A DNA stretch of 64,000 nt, taken from positions 127,873 to 191,872 of the forward strand of contig JAPPGE010000047.1 of the NCBI GenBank assembly GCA_028821455.1, given 5' to 3'. The translations under genes and the position numbers were made by a program. The notes beneath the pieces are model-generated. The model was not told the origin of the DNA. It searched no databases and saw nothing but the letters and a program-made list of their open reading frames with translations. This document shows, piece after piece, positions 8,222 to 17,832 of this stretch. Position 1 is the first letter of the stretch. Each line of letters starts with the position of its first letter. Source of the DNA: a bacterium (GTDB taxonomy: Bacteria; Pseudomonadota; Alphaproteobacteria; SP197).

Positions 8222-9316
8222 ATGCCGGAAACCCTCGACCTGCTCGCCCTGGGTGGCGATGGCATCGGGCCTGAAGTGACCGGCTGCGCGCTCAAGGTTG
8301 TCGAGAAGGCGTGCGACAGCGACACTCGCGTCGACATCACCGAGGATCTCCTGCACGGCGCCTGCTACGATGAAGCAGGGACCTTCCTCAAGGAGACAAC
8401 TCTCGATCACGCCAGAAGGGCTGACGCCGTTCTCGTCGGTGCCACCGGGGGTCCGCGATGGGATCACATCCGCCCTGCCGGTGAGGCGGCCATGTCGGAC
8501 GGCCTCATGCAGCTGCGCATGGAACTCGACACCTTTGCCGGCCTGCGCCCGGCGCGTGCGATTGCCTGTCTCGAACCCCTGACTCCCTATCGGCCAGGCC
8601 TGACGGACGGTGCCGATGTGCTGGTGCTGCGTGAAATGACCGGTGGCAACTTCTTTTCGGCGGAGAGGGGGGTCGACCGGTCGCCGCAGGCCCCTCGGCG
8701 GGGATACGATCTCGGTGTCTATGACGAGCATCAGGTCGCCCGCTTCGCCCATGTCGGCTTCCGTCTTGCCGAAAGACGGCGCCGGCATCTTGTTTCGGCC
8801 GACAAGTCCAACGTCATGGAAATGCACGTGCTGTGGCGCGAGGTGGTCTCGGAGGTCGCCCTGGACTATCCCGGAGTCACCCTGGAACACCTCTACGCTG
8901 ACAACGCAAGCTATCAGCTCGCCCGTGATCCGGGCCGGTTTGACGTCATCATGGCCGACAACCTCTTCGGTGACATGCTGAGCGACCAGGCCGGCGTCAT
9001 TGTCGCCGGTCTCGGAATGCTGCCTTCCGCCTGCCTGACCGGATTTCCCGATGACGCCACGCGGGTCCGCGGTATCTTCGAACCGGTCCACGGATCGGCC
9101 CCGGACATTGCCGGCGAGGGAATAGCCAATCCCGTCGGTGCCATACTGTCGGTCGCCATGATGTTCGACTACGCCTTCGGCCGTGCGGACATCGCGAGGG
9201 CCGTCGAAGGCGCCGTGACCACCGCTCTCGAGGCGGGCGCCCGGACACGGGATCTCGGAGGCAGGCTTTCAAGCGCCGCCATGACCGACGCCATTATCGC
9301 AGAGCTCGAGGCCTGA
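8222..9316 (+). CDS. LeuB-like beta-decarboxylating dehydrogenase
   Basis: 364-residue member of the isocitrate/isopropylmalate dehydrogenase family. Visible are ALGGDGIGPEV at the N-terminus, GATGGPRWD, the substrate-loop REMTGGNFFS, DKSNVMEMHVLWREVV, the metal-ligand stretch ADNLFGDMLSDQ and the NAD-binding GIFEPVHGSAPDIAGEGIANP. Such enzymes oxidise and decarboxylate 2-hydroxy-3-substituted succinates (3-isopropylmalate, tartrate and related malates). Genuine leuB genes usually sit with leuCD; this one instead leads a catabolic cluster with a ThDP decarboxylase, so a tartrate- or alkylmalate-like substrate is equally possible. The start at 8222 is preceded by GGAGA; earlier ATGs add unlike residues. 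Confidence 0.85.
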   Translation: MPETLDLLALGGDGIGPEVTGCALKVVEKACDSDTRVDITEDLLHGACYDEAGTFLKETTLDHARRADAVLVGATGGPRWDHIRPAGEAAMSDGLMQLRMELDTFAGLRPARAIACLEPLTPYRPGLTDGADVLVLREMTGGNFFSAERGVDRSPQAPRRGYDLGVYDEHQVARFAHVGFRLAERRRRHLVSADKSNVMEMHVLWREVVSEVALDYPGVTLEHLYADNASYQLARDPGRFDVIMADNLFGDMLSDQAGVIVAGLGMLPSACLTGFPDDATRVRGIFEPVHGSAPDIAGEGIANPVGAILSVAMMFDYAFGRADIARAVEGAVTTALEAGARTRDLGGRLSSAAMTDAIIAELEA

Positions 9317-9330
9317 TGGAGAAGCAGTCC

Positions 9331-10950
9331 ATGACGAACCGGATGACATGCGGTGAAGCGACGATCCGACTCCTCGGACACTACGGCGTCCGGGAGGTCT
9401 TCGGCATTCCCGGTGTCCATACTCTCGACTTCTGTCGGGGTCTCGATACCGGTGAGGTCCGGCACGTGCAGTCGCGCAATGAACAGGGGGCGGGGTTTAT
9501 GGCCGAGGGGTATGCCCGGGCCACCGGCAAGCCGGGAGTCGCACTGGTCATCTCCGGGCCCGGTGTGACGAATGCCGCCACCGCTGTCGGCCAGGCCTGG
9601 GCCGATTCACTGCCCCTTCTCCTGCTCTCGGCGGAGGCATCGAGCGAGACCATCGGCAAGGGCTGGGGTGTGCTCCACGAGATCACCGAACAAAGGGACG
9701 TCACGCGGCCCCTGACGGCTCTCAGCGCCACGGCACACCGGCCGCAGGATGTTCCCGAACTGATGGCCCAGGCCTTCTCCATCTTCGCCGGCAAGAGACC
9801 CCGGCCGGTCCATCTGTCGATCCCGATCGATGTTCTCGGTCAGGAGGTCGGCGATGACTGGCAACCGGTGCCCCTGCCCTCAAGACCCGGGCCAGCCGCA
9901 GGCCTGGTGGAAGATGCAGCGGCAATGCTGCGTGCCGCCACACGACCCGTCATCATGGTCGGGGGCGGAGCGGCGGAAGCGGGGCCAGGACTCACCCGGA
10001 TCGCTGAATCTCTCGGCGCGGCAGTCATCGCCAGCACCGCCGGCAAGGGAATCGTTCCGGATGACCATCCCTTGAGTCTCTCTGGCAGCACGGTCCGCGA
10101 GGAAGTCCGCCGATTCCTCGGGCAGGCCGACACCATCCTTGCGGTCGGCACGGAACTCTCCGAGACCGACAGTTTTGTCGAACGTCTCGACATCAATGGC
10201 CGTCTCGTCAGGGTCGACATCGATCCAGGCAAGATGAACGATCTCTATCCAGCGGATCTTGCCATCATTTCCGACGCCGCCCCCGTGATCGAACGTCTGG
10301 CCTCCCTGCTCGAAGGCCATGATGGCGCCTCCGTGCGCCGCAGCACCGAGAGTTCCGTCAGGCATATCCGGTCCACGATGATGGCCAACCTGACCGCGTC
10401 CGAGCAGCAGCATGTCAGACTCCTGGAATGTCTGCGGTCCGCGACGCCGCGTGACACGGTGTTCGCCGGCGATGCCTGCCAGCTGGTCTACACCGGGGCA
10501 TTTGCCTTTCCGGTTTTCGCACCCCGCCAGTGGTTCTACCCTGCCGGATACTGTGCCCTTGGCTGTGCGCTTCCCAACGCCATCGGCGCCATGCGCGCAC
10601 CCGGTGAGCGACCTGTCGTCGCCATGGCCGGTGATGGCGGCTTCATGTTCACCATGCCCGAACTCATGGTTGCCAGTGATCTCGGGCTGGCATTGCCCGT
10701 GATCATCTGGGAGAACGGCGGCCTCAAGCAGATCCAGGATGATCTCGACGGCCGCGGCATCCACCGGGTAGGAGTGGAGGGAAGCAATCCGGACTTCCTG
10801 ATGCTCGCCCGCGCCTGTCGCGCCCATGCCGTACGTCCGGACAGTCTTGACGGCTTTGCGGATGCCGTCACCCGGGCTCTGGGAGCATCGAGGCCGACCA
10901 TCATTGCTGTCGAGGAGGGAGCCTCCTGGCTCATGGCGAATGACACCTGA
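9331..10950 (+). CDS. ThDP-dependent decarboxylase, AruI / acetolactate-synthase family
   Basis: 539 residues with the three-domain ThDP fold. The N-terminal Pyr domain has FGIPGVHTLDF, the catalytic Glu in RNEQGAGFMAEGYAR, and ISGPGVTNA. The central domain contains MVGGGA and AGKGIVPDDHPLS. The C-terminal PP domain has GDGGFMFTMPELMVASD followed by the N of ENGG for Mg/ThDP. The IPGVHT...HEQ-type start is closest, from memory, to 5-guanidino-2-oxopentanoate decarboxylase (AruI) rather than to acetolactate synthases. I start at 9331, which has GGAGAAG seven bases upstream; ATG 9316 overlaps the preceding stop (TGATG) and is the alternative. It is tightly coupled to the LeuB-like gene and the amidase. 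Confidence 0.8.
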   Translation: MTNRMTCGEATIRLLGHYGVREVFGIPGVHTLDFCRGLDTGEVRHVQSRNEQGAGFMAEGYARATGKPGVALVISGPGVTNAATAVGQAWADSLPLLLLSAEASSETIGKGWGVLHEITEQRDVTRPLTALSATAHRPQDVPELMAQAFSIFAGKRPRPVHLSIPIDVLGQEVGDDWQPVPLPSRPGPAAGLVEDAAAMLRAATRPVIMVGGGAAEAGPGLTRIAESLGAAVIASTAGKGIVPDDHPLSLSGSTVREEVRRFLGQADTILAVGTELSETDSFVERLDINGRLVRVDIDPGKMNDLYPADLAIISDAAPVIERLASLLEGHDGASVRRSTESSVRHIRSTMMANLTASEQQHVRLLECLRSATPRDTVFAGDACQLVYTGAFAFPVFAPRQWFYPAGYCALGCALPNAIGAMRAPGERPVVAMAGDGGFMFTMPELMVASDLGLALPVIIWENGGLKQIQDDLDGRGIHRVGVEGSNPDFLMLARACRAHAVRPDSLDGFADAVTRALGASRPTIIAVEEGASWLMANDT

Positions 10951-10951
10951 G

Positions 10952-12400
10952 ATGACAATTGCATTTCGGTCGGCGGAAGATCTTGCCGGCATGATCCGGC
11001 GCCGGGAAATCGGTGCGGTAGAACTTCTGGAGCTCTACTTCGGACGAATCGATACCCTGGATGCGACTATCAATGCCGTGATCTGGCAGGATCGCGAGGG
11101 GGCGTTGGAAACAGCGAGGGCCGCGGATTCACGAACCGTCACCGGTGATGACTTGCCGCCACTACACGGCGTGCCCATGACGATCAAGGAGAGCTTTGAC
11201 GTCGCCGGTGCTCCCACCACGTGGGGAGATCCGGCCTTTCGGGACAACGTTGCCAGACATGACTGCGTTGCCGTGGAGCGCCTGAAACGCGCCGGCGTGA
11301 CTCTCTTTGGCAAGACGAATGTCCCGCTCAATCTTGCCGACTGGCAGAGTTTCAACGACATCTACGGAATCACCTCGAACCCCTGGGATACCGGACGGAC
11401 GCCCGGAGGATCCTCGGGTGGCTCTGCCGCCGCCCTGGCTGCCGGACTGACGGGCATCGAAACCGGCAGCGACATCGGTGCGTCGATACGCAATCCGGCC
11501 CACTACTGTGGTGTTTTCGGTCACAAGCCGAGTTTCGGAATCTGCCCGCCCCGGGGGCAAGCCCTGCCCGGAGTCCTCACCGGAGCCGACATGGCCGTGA
11601 TCGGACCTCTGGCGCGTTCAGCGGGCGACCTCGAGGTGGCGCTGAACGTCCTGGCAGGGCCGGATGTGCTCGATGCCGCCGGCTGGCGACTCGAACTTCC
11701 CGCCCGCCGCGCCCGCAAACTGGCAGACCTGCGCGTCGCCGTGATGCTCGAAAGCGGATTGTCCGAGGTGGACGGACCCTACCTCGACATGCTGCAGGAC
11801 CTGGTGGATGGCATTGCCCGCACGGGAGCCACTCTCAGCGATGCGGCGCGGCCCGACATCGACATGCGCGATGCCCACGAAACCTACATTCAGCTGCTTC
11901 GCGCCGCCACCAGCGCCCGGTTGCCGCAGGACAGGCTGGAGGATTTCCAGGCAGCGCGCGCGCGGCTTGACCCCGGTGATGCCAGCTACTTTGCCTTGAT
12001 GACCCGCGGCAACACCATGACCCATCGCGAGTGGATGGCGCTCAATGAACGGCGTGAACATATCCGGTGGGCCTGGCACCGGTTCTTCGATGATTGGGAC
12101 ATTCTGATCTCGCCCGTCGCTGCTTCCACGGCCTTCCCTCATGATCACTCCGGCGAGCGGCATGATCGCACGATTCCGGTGAACGGCCACGAGGCCCCGA
12201 CCACCGACCAGATGTTCTGGGCCGGATTTGGCCTCATGGCCCTGCTTCCGGGAACCGTGGCCCCGGCCGGCATCAGTCGCGACGGCTTGCCGGGAGGGAT
12301 CCAGATCACCGGGCCGTGGCTGGGAGATCTCACGACAATCGAGGCGGCCCGCCTGATCGAGCGCGAGTTCGGCGGTTTCCAGCCGCCTTCCGGATTCTGA
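10952..12400 (+). CDS. Amidase (amidase-signature family)
   Basis: 482-residue cytosolic hydrolase with the full Ser-cisSer-Lys triad. The Lys is in GVPMTIKESFD, the cis-Ser in the glycine/serine-rich loop GGSSGGSAAALAAG, and the nucleophilic Ser in GSDIGASIRNPAHYCG. The C-terminus follows the family (GLPGGIQITGP). These enzymes cleave small amides, carbamoyl or glutaminyl-type bonds; the substrate is not predictable. The ATG at 10952 is one base past the TGA of the preceding decarboxylase; an ATG at 10940 overlaps it. The arrangement implies one transcript with the LeuB-like and AruI-like genes, so an amide intermediate may be formed or consumed in that pathway. Confidence 0.88.
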   Translation: MTIAFRSAEDLAGMIRRREIGAVELLELYFGRIDTLDATINAVIWQDREGALETARAADSRTVTGDDLPPLHGVPMTIKESFDVAGAPTTWGDPAFRDNVARHDCVAVERLKRAGVTLFGKTNVPLNLADWQSFNDIYGITSNPWDTGRTPGGSSGGSAAALAAGLTGIETGSDIGASIRNPAHYCGVFGHKPSFGICPPRGQALPGVLTGADMAVIGPLARSAGDLEVALNVLAGPDVLDAAGWRLELPARRARKLADLRVAVMLESGLSEVDGPYLDMLQDLVDGIARTGATLSDAARPDIDMRDAHETYIQLLRAATSARLPQDRLEDFQAARARLDPGDASYFALMTRGNTMTHREWMALNERREHIRWAWHRFFDDWDILISPVAASTAFPHDHSGERHDRTIPVNGHEAPTTDQMFWAGFGLMALLPGTVAPAGISRDGLPGGIQITGPWLGDLTTIEAARLIEREFGGFQPPSGF

Positions 12401-12437
12401 TCCCCCAACCTGATGTCCCGGATAATGGAGAAAGCTC

Positions 12438-13406
12438 GTGTCCGATGACCTGCGACTTCTGGTTCTGGCCGAAGACCCGGACGTTGTCGTGTCCGCCATC
12501 GAATCCCGGTTCTCCGGTCTGCAGATGACCACGGTGGCGGACTTTGACATGCTTGGGGAGGCCATCGCGAGCGACCCCCATGTCGCCTACACCGAGCGAT
12601 TCAAGCCTGGACCCTTCCCGCGCGACATCCTGTTCAGCCAGCCGTCCCTCAGGTTCGTTCATGCTTCGGGTGTTGGCGTCAATCACCTTGTTCCCTGGGA
12701 CCCGGCGCAGGTGGTCGTGTGCAACTCCGCCGGCGTTCAGGATGAGGCCATGGCCCAGTTCGCCATTGCCCGGCTGATCGCCATGACCTGCCACTTCTTC
12801 CGCTATCACGACCAGCAGAAGCAAAGGATCTGGAAGGGGCACGATGCGCTACGCTCGACGGGAGGAACGCTGACGGTCGTCGGTCTCGGCAGGATCGGAA
12901 AGGCGTGCGCGCGGATCGCGGGAGCACTGGGCATGACGGTCCATGGCGTCAAGGCCCGCGTGGAAGCCGTACCGGGAGTCTCACGCGTGGTGCGCCCCGA
13001 GGACATCAACGATGTTCTCTGCCTTTCGGATTACGTGATCATCGTCACACCGCTCACCGAAGCCACGCGGGGCCTCATCGGTGAAAAGGCCATCGCCGCG
13101 ATGAAACCCGGAGTCATGATTCACAACATGTCGCGAGGCGGGGTGGTGGACGAGGCGGCACTTGTGGACGCTCTCGAGAGCGGCCATGTGAGGGCTGCGT
13201 CCCTGGATGTCTTCGAAACCGAACCGCTGCCTGCAACGAGCATTCTCTGGGAGATGGAGAATGTGCACATCACGCCGCACAACGGAATCATGATGACCTG
13301 GGAAGACTATATCCACGATGCCATCGAGGTGTTTCTGGCAAACCTCGACCGCTACATCAACGGTATCGCGCTGAAGAATGTCGTCGATCCCTCCAGGGGA
13401 TACTGA
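12438..13406 (+). CDS. D-isomer-specific 2-hydroxyacid dehydrogenase
   Basis: 322 residues. A flavodoxin-like substrate domain surrounds a Rossmann NAD(P)-binding core with VVGLGRIGKACARIAG (near 145-160). Catalytic residues follow the family: Arg in NMSRGGVVDE, Glu in DVFETEPL and His in HITPHNG. It reduces 2-oxoacids, or oxidises D-2-hydroxyacids, as glyoxylate/hydroxypyruvate-reductase-like members do. The GTG start at 12438 is supported by GGAGAA about eight bases upstream. It lies 37 bases after the amidase and meets the convergent M20 gene end to end with no spacer. Confidence 0.88.
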   Translation: MSDDLRLLVLAEDPDVVVSAIESRFSGLQMTTVADFDMLGEAIASDPHVAYTERFKPGPFPRDILFSQPSLRFVHASGVGVNHLVPWDPAQVVVCNSAGVQDEAMAQFAIARLIAMTCHFFRYHDQQKQRIWKGHDALRSTGGTLTVVGLGRIGKACARIAGALGMTVHGVKARVEAVPGVSRVVRPEDINDVLCLSDYVIIVTPLTEATRGLIGEKAIAAMKPGVMIHNMSRGGVVDEAALVDALESGHVRAASLDVFETEPLPATSILWEMENVHITPHNGIMMTWEDYIHDAIEVFLANLDRYINGIALKNVVDPSRGY

Positions 13407-14534
13407 TCACGCCTGCAGCCAGGCCAGGGCAATGCGGCGGTAGAGTTCGACCGCCCTTTCGACATCGCTCACCATGACGTGTTCATCGGTCCTGCCACTC
13501 ATGCCGAGGCGCCCCGGGCCGATGATGACCATGGGCAGGTCAAACGCAGGCGACAGGATAGTTGCGTCGGAATAGTAGGACGCGCCGCCAGGCTCAGCCG
13601 GTACTCCTCGTTCAGCCGAGACCACGTCAAGGCACAGGCGTGCAAAGGGATGATCGACTGCGGTCTCGACGGCCGGCTTGTGATCAAGGCGCTCGAGTTC
13701 GAGGTCATGGCCGACATGATCGAGAAGGTGCTTCTCGACCTCGTTGGCCACCATGCCCGGCAGCGTGCGGATGTCGATGTCGACTTCGCACCTGTCCGGG
13801 GTCAGATTCACCACCGTTCCGCCCTCGATGCGCCCCGCACTCACGGTCGGCAGACCAAGAAGGGGATGTGGGCAATTGTTGAAGTCGAGAGAACGCAGGT
13901 CGCACAGAACGTCCGCCATGCGTTCGATGGCACTGCCGCGGGATCCCTCCTCGGCCGACGGATGACCAGATGACCCACGGGCGGTCAGACGCAGCCACAG
14001 GGCGCCCTTTTCCGCCAGCAGCACCTCCATCGACGTCGGCTCGCTCACGAGCAGCGCTCCGGCACCTTCCAGAGCGCGGGACCGCGAGAGCTCGGCGGCG
14101 CCGAGACAGTTCGAGCTTTCCCCGGCGGTGAAGGCAAGAACAAGGTCACCTGCGAGCGCCGCCGGTCCGGCCGCAAGCGATTCCGCGGCGACAATCATCG
14201 CGGCCATGCCGCTCTTCATGTCGGCTGCACCGCGGCCATAAAGGACGCCATCGATGATTGCCGCGCCGAAGGGATCGTGGGTCCAGTCTTCGTTGCCAAG
14301 CGGAACGGTGTCGAAGTGGGCGGAGAACACGAGGGCCGGCCGCTCTCCCCTCCCCTGGAGCCGCGCCACGACATTGGCCCGGCCGGAGGTGAATTCGTCG
14401 AGAACGCTCTCGAGGCCTGCCTCCAAGAGGCGATCGTGAACAACCCGCGCCATGTCGATTTCGCGGCCAGGAGGGTCGCGGGTGTCCATCCTGACCAGCG
14501 CCTGCAGAAGTTCCGTCACGCTGGACCGTTCCAT
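13407..14534 (-). CDS. M20 peptidase, ArgE/DapE/CPG2-like deacylase
   Basis: 375-residue dinuclear-zinc amidohydrolase. Metal-binding motifs are [12 protein letters not shown] (H, D), [11 protein letters not shown] (D) and [13 protein letters not shown] (E); a dimerisation lid follows ([14 protein letters not shown]). Family members remove acyl groups from amino acids or cleave dipeptides. I begin it at ATG 14534, because the upstream extension to 14645 is unlike the family and would overlap the divergent flavoprotein start at 14644. Position and direction separate it from the surrounding plus-strand cluster, so it may be independently regulated. Confidence 0.88.
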   Translation of the reverse strand: MERSSVTELLQALVRMDTRDPPGREIDMARVVHDRLLEAGLESVLDEFTSGRANVVARLQGRGERPALVFSAHFDTVPLGNEDWTHDPFGAAIIDGVLYGRGAADMKSGMAAMIVAAESLAAGPAALAGDLVLAFTAGESSNCLGAAELSRSRALEGAGALLVSEPTSMEVLLAEKGALWLRLTARGSSGHPSAEEGSRGSAIERMADVLCDLRSLDFNNCPHPLLGLPTVSAGRIEGGTVVNLTPDRCEVDIDIRTLPGMVANEVEKHLLDHVGHDLELERLDHKPAVETAVDHPFARLCLDVVSAERGVPAEPGGASYYSDATILSPAFDLPMVIIGPGRLGMSGRTDEHVMVSDVERAVELYRRIALAWLQA

Positions 14535-14643
14535 GATCGCCCCGTTCCGTCGTCCGGCGGGGCACTCTGCCACGACAGGCGCCACTGACAAGACTGAAAC
14601 GGCGCGATACCATGAACCGATCGTCGCCAGGGGGAGCGCAGTC

Positions 14644-16704
14644 ATGGCACGGGACAGCCGCTACGACATCCTCTTCGAACCCATTGCCATCGGACCGGTC
14701 ACGGCTCCCAACAGGTTCTATCAGGTGCCCCACTGTTCGGGCATGGGATTTGCCCTGCCGCAGACTCTCAATGCCATGCGCGGGATCAAGGCCGAAGGAG
14801 GTTGGGGTGTCGTGTGCACCGAATACTGCTCCATCGATCCTTCGTCAGACGATTTCGGCCACCACTACTGCACCCTGTGGGATGACGACGATGTCAGCGT
14901 CCAGGCCGCCATGGTCGAGGCGGTACACCGGCACGGTTCGCTTGCCGGAGTCGAGTTGTGGCACGGCGGCTATTCCTCCAACAACGCTCTCACGCGGGTC
15001 ATTCCGACAGCTCCGATGTCCATGCCGGTGTGGCATGGCTTCACGCAGACCAGGGCCATGGACAAGGCCGACATCCGGGAATTCCGCCGTCTGCACCGTC
15101 TGTCGGCCCTTCGAGCCCGGGAAGCGGGATTCGATCTGGTCTACGTTTATGCGGCGCACGGCTATCTTCCGGCCCAGTTCCTTTCGCCCGTCCAGAACCA
15201 GCGCTGCGATGAGTACGGAGGCAGCTTCGAGAATCGGGCACGGCTGATCCGCGAGCTGCTGGAAGAGACCCGGGAGGCTGTCGGAGACCGGTGCGGCGTC
15301 GTGCTGCGCTTTGCCGTCGACAACCTCGATACCGACATGGGCATCACGTGCGACGGCGAAGGACGTGATCTTGTCGAGTTCGTGGCCGAGCTTCCGGACC
15401 TCTGGGACGTCAACATCGCGAACTTTCCGGCCGACGCCCGCACCGCACGCTTCGCCGAAGAGGGTGCCCAGGAAGACTACATTGCCTTCGTCAAACAGGT
15501 GACCACCAAGCCGGTTGTGGCGGTGGGTCGCTATACCTCGCCGGACCGCATGGTGTCGGTCATCAACAAGGGACTCATGGACCTCATCGGCGCCGCCCGG
15601 CCATCCATCGCCGATCCCTTTCTCCCGGCCAAGATCCGTGACGGTCGCCTCGAAGACATCCGCGAATGCATCGGCTGCAACATCTGCATCCTCAGCAACG
15701 GCCTGGGCGTGCCGTTGAGATGCACGCAGAATCCGACCATGGGCGAGGAATGGCGACGGGGGTGGCATCCCGAGATCATTGCCGGAGCCTCGTCTGATGA
15801 GAAAGTGCTGGTGGTTGGCGCCGGACCTGCCGGACTTGAAGCGGCTCTCTCGGCCGGGCGCCGGGGGTACACGGTAGCGCTCGCCGAAGCCACCACCGAA
15901 CTCGGAGGACGGGTAAGCCGGGAGGCGACCCTCGCAGGCCTTTCAACATGGTCGAGGGTCAGGGACTGGCGACTGGGCCAGATCGACAAACTGCCCAATG
16001 TGGAGATCTACCGGTCGAGCAGACTGAACGCCGAGCAGGTTCTGGAGTTTGGTTTCGGACACGTGTGTATCGCCACCGGCTCGACCTGGCGGCGCGACGG
16101 AAGGGGGCGCTCCAGCTTCTCGCCATTCGAGGGCCATGACCTCGATGGCGTCATCACGCCCGACGACGTCATGGAAGGAACGCCCATTGACGGCCCGGTG
16201 CTGGTCTATGACGACGATCACTTCTACATGGGCGGTGTCATCGCCGAGACGCTTGCCGGACGCGGTCTTGACGTTGTCGTCGCCACCAGCTCCGGAATCG
16301 TGTCGCCTCTGTGTACCCATACACTCGATCAGGGACGTATCGAGGCCCGCCTCATCGAGATTGGTGTCGTCACCCTGACATCGCGTCTGCTGCGTTCCTT
16401 CGATGGCAGCGAGGCGGTTCTTGCCCACGCTTCGGGATCGAAGGATGTCGCGATTCCCTGCAGGAGTATCGTCGTCGTCACGTCCCGCCAACCAGCGGAT
16501 GACCTGTGGAAGGGGGTCATGGACCGTCAGGCGGAGCATGCCGGCGCCGGTCTGAAGAGCGTGCGCCGCATTGGAGACTGCGAGGCGCCGCAGACCATCG
16601 CCGCGGCGGTTCACGCCGGCCACTTCTATGCCAGGACGCTCGATACGGTGGATCACGTGAAGCGCGACCGGGTTCTGGTGGCGCCGGGCGGGGACGCTTC
16701 CTGA
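14644..16704 (+). CDS. TMADH/DgcA-family iron-sulfur flavoprotein (N-demethylase-like)
   Basis: 686 residues. The order is an FMN-binding TIM barrel (1 to about 340), a [4Fe-4S] loop with C-x2-C-x2-C-x11-C (CIGCNIC...RCTQN), and FAD/ADP-binding domains beginning [14 protein letters not shown]. The start is strikingly like trimethylamine dehydrogenase: NRFYQVPHC keeps the Cys (residue 31) that carries covalent FMN, and TEYCSI keeps the active-site Tyr. By memory-based alignment two of the three aromatic-bowl residues are changed (Trp to Asn just after the cluster cysteines, and the barrel Trp lost), so trimethylamine is an unlikely substrate. A secondary or tertiary N-methyl compound such as dimethylglycine is plausible. 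The next gene starts at its stop. Confidence 0.85.
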   Translation: MARDSRYDILFEPIAIGPVTAPNRFYQVPHCSGMGFALPQTLNAMRGIKAEGGWGVVCTEYCSIDPSSDDFGHHYCTLWDDDDVSVQAAMVEAVHRHGSLAGVELWHGGYSSNNALTRVIPTAPMSMPVWHGFTQTRAMDKADIREFRRLHRLSALRAREAGFDLVYVYAAHGYLPAQFLSPVQNQRCDEYGGSFENRARLIRELLEETREAVGDRCGVVLRFAVDNLDTDMGITCDGEGRDLVEFVAELPDLWDVNIANFPADARTARFAEEGAQEDYIAFVKQVTTKPVVAVGRYTSPDRMVSVINKGLMDLIGAARPSIADPFLPAKIRDGRLEDIRECIGCNICILSNGLGVPLRCTQNPTMGEEWRRGWHPEIIAGASSDEKVLVVGAGPAGLEAALSAGRRGYTVALAEATTELGGRVSREATLAGLSTWSRVRDWRLGQIDKLPNVEIYRSSRLNAEQVLEFGFGHVCIATGSTWRRDGRGRSSFSPFEGHDLDGVITPDDVMEGTPIDGPVLVYDDDHFYMGGVIAETLAGRGLDVVVATSSGIVSPLCTHTLDQGRIEARLIEIGVVTLTSRLLRSFDGSEAVLAHASGSKDVAIPCRSIVVVTSRQPADDLWKGVMDRQAEHAGAGLKSVRRIGDCEAPQTIAAAVHAGHFYARTLDTVDHVKRDRVLVAPGGDAS

Positions 16705-17625
16705 TTGAACGCGCCGCAGGCGCCCTCCCCCAACCGCAGCGCGCTGTTCTCCGGAAACGGGGCAGCACTCGTCCTCGTGGTTGCCTGGGGCATGAACTTT
16801 CCCCTGATCGAGCAGTTGCTGGGTCACTGGGACATCCTCTCGACGACCCTGTCGCGCCAGATCATCGGAGCCACTCTCCTCGTCATGTTGCTGTGGATGC
16901 GCACGCGGCGCTTCCCGATCCATCGCGCGCTGCCCTGGCGGCGCATGACCATCCTCGGGTTCATGGGACCGTTCTGCGCGTCATTGTTGACCACGCTCGC
17001 CGTCTTCTCCGCCGGATCCGTTGCGGTTGCCATCGTCTATGCCATGGCGCCCCTGATTGCGGCCGTGGTTGCCCGTGTGTTCTTCGCCATTTCACCCGCC
17101 CGGGGCATCATCATCGGTATCGCCCTGGCGGTGACCGGCGGACTCATTGTCAAGGTTCACGAATTCTCGAATGCGAGCATGACGGGTGGCGAAGGGTTCA
17201 TGTTTCTCGCCCTTGTGACCTGGACGTGGCATTCGATCGCCGCACAGAGGTGGCTCAAGGGATTCAGCCAGACGGAAATCGCCGCCTACACCATCCTGCC
17301 GGGAAGCCTCCTTCTCACAGTGGCTGTGTTCATCGCCTGGGCGTCCGGACTCGCGACCCTGCACGCGCCGCTGACCGAAACAACGATCACTCTCGCCGTC
17401 GCCATCGGTGTCGTGCCGATCGCCCTCGGCAACCTCATGTGGCACGTCGGGGTCAACAGGCTGGGCGTGACGCCCATGGCATTGTGGGGAAACCTGGTGC
17501 CGGTCGCCGCGATCGGTCTCGCTGCCTGGTTCGGCGCCATTCCGCAACCCGCACAGATCGCCGGCGGCCTCGTCATTCTGGCCGGTGTCGTCTACGCCCA
17601 GATCGCGTCACTCAGACAGCCTTGA
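16705..17625 (+). CDS. EamA-family (DMT superfamily) transporter
   Basis: 306-residue membrane protein with about ten hydrophobic helices arranged as two EamA repeats. The first contains VLVVAWGMNFPLI and SRQIIGATLL; the second ends WGNLVPVAAIGLAAWFGAIP followed by the terminal helix. Members usually export amino acids or metabolites. It starts with TTG immediately after the flavoprotein stop, which implies translational coupling and suggests that it moves a substrate or product of that enzyme. The 207 bases after its stop (17626-17832) contain only a 10-bp palindrome, CGACGCGTCG at 17656-17665, and no clear terminator. Confidence 0.85.
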   Translation: MNAPQAPSPNRSALFSGNGAALVLVVAWGMNFPLIEQLLGHWDILSTTLSRQIIGATLLVMLLWMRTRRFPIHRALPWRRMTILGFMGPFCASLLTTLAVFSAGSVAVAIVYAMAPLIAAVVARVFFAISPARGIIIGIALAVTGGLIVKVHEFSNASMTGGEGFMFLALVTWTWHSIAAQRWLKGFSQTEIAAYTILPGSLLLTVAVFIAWASGLATLHAPLTETTITLAVAIGVVPIALGNLMWHVGVNRLGVTPMALWGNLVPVAAIGLAAWFGAIPQPAQIAGGLVILAGVVYAQIASLRQP

Positions 17626-17832
17626 GTGCGCTGCCCGGGAGTCGCCCAACCCGTGCGACGCGTCGACCCATGTTCGCCCGCAGACACCGACCCGTCGCCG
17701 GATGGCACGACATCGGCGCTGTCTTCAGAAATCGACACCACGGGAAAGTCGCTCCCGAGCGTTTCAATCACGCAGCATTCCGCCGCCCAGGCGCATGGCA
17801 AGCGCGTGCGTTCCACGTTCAGAAGGATTGTA

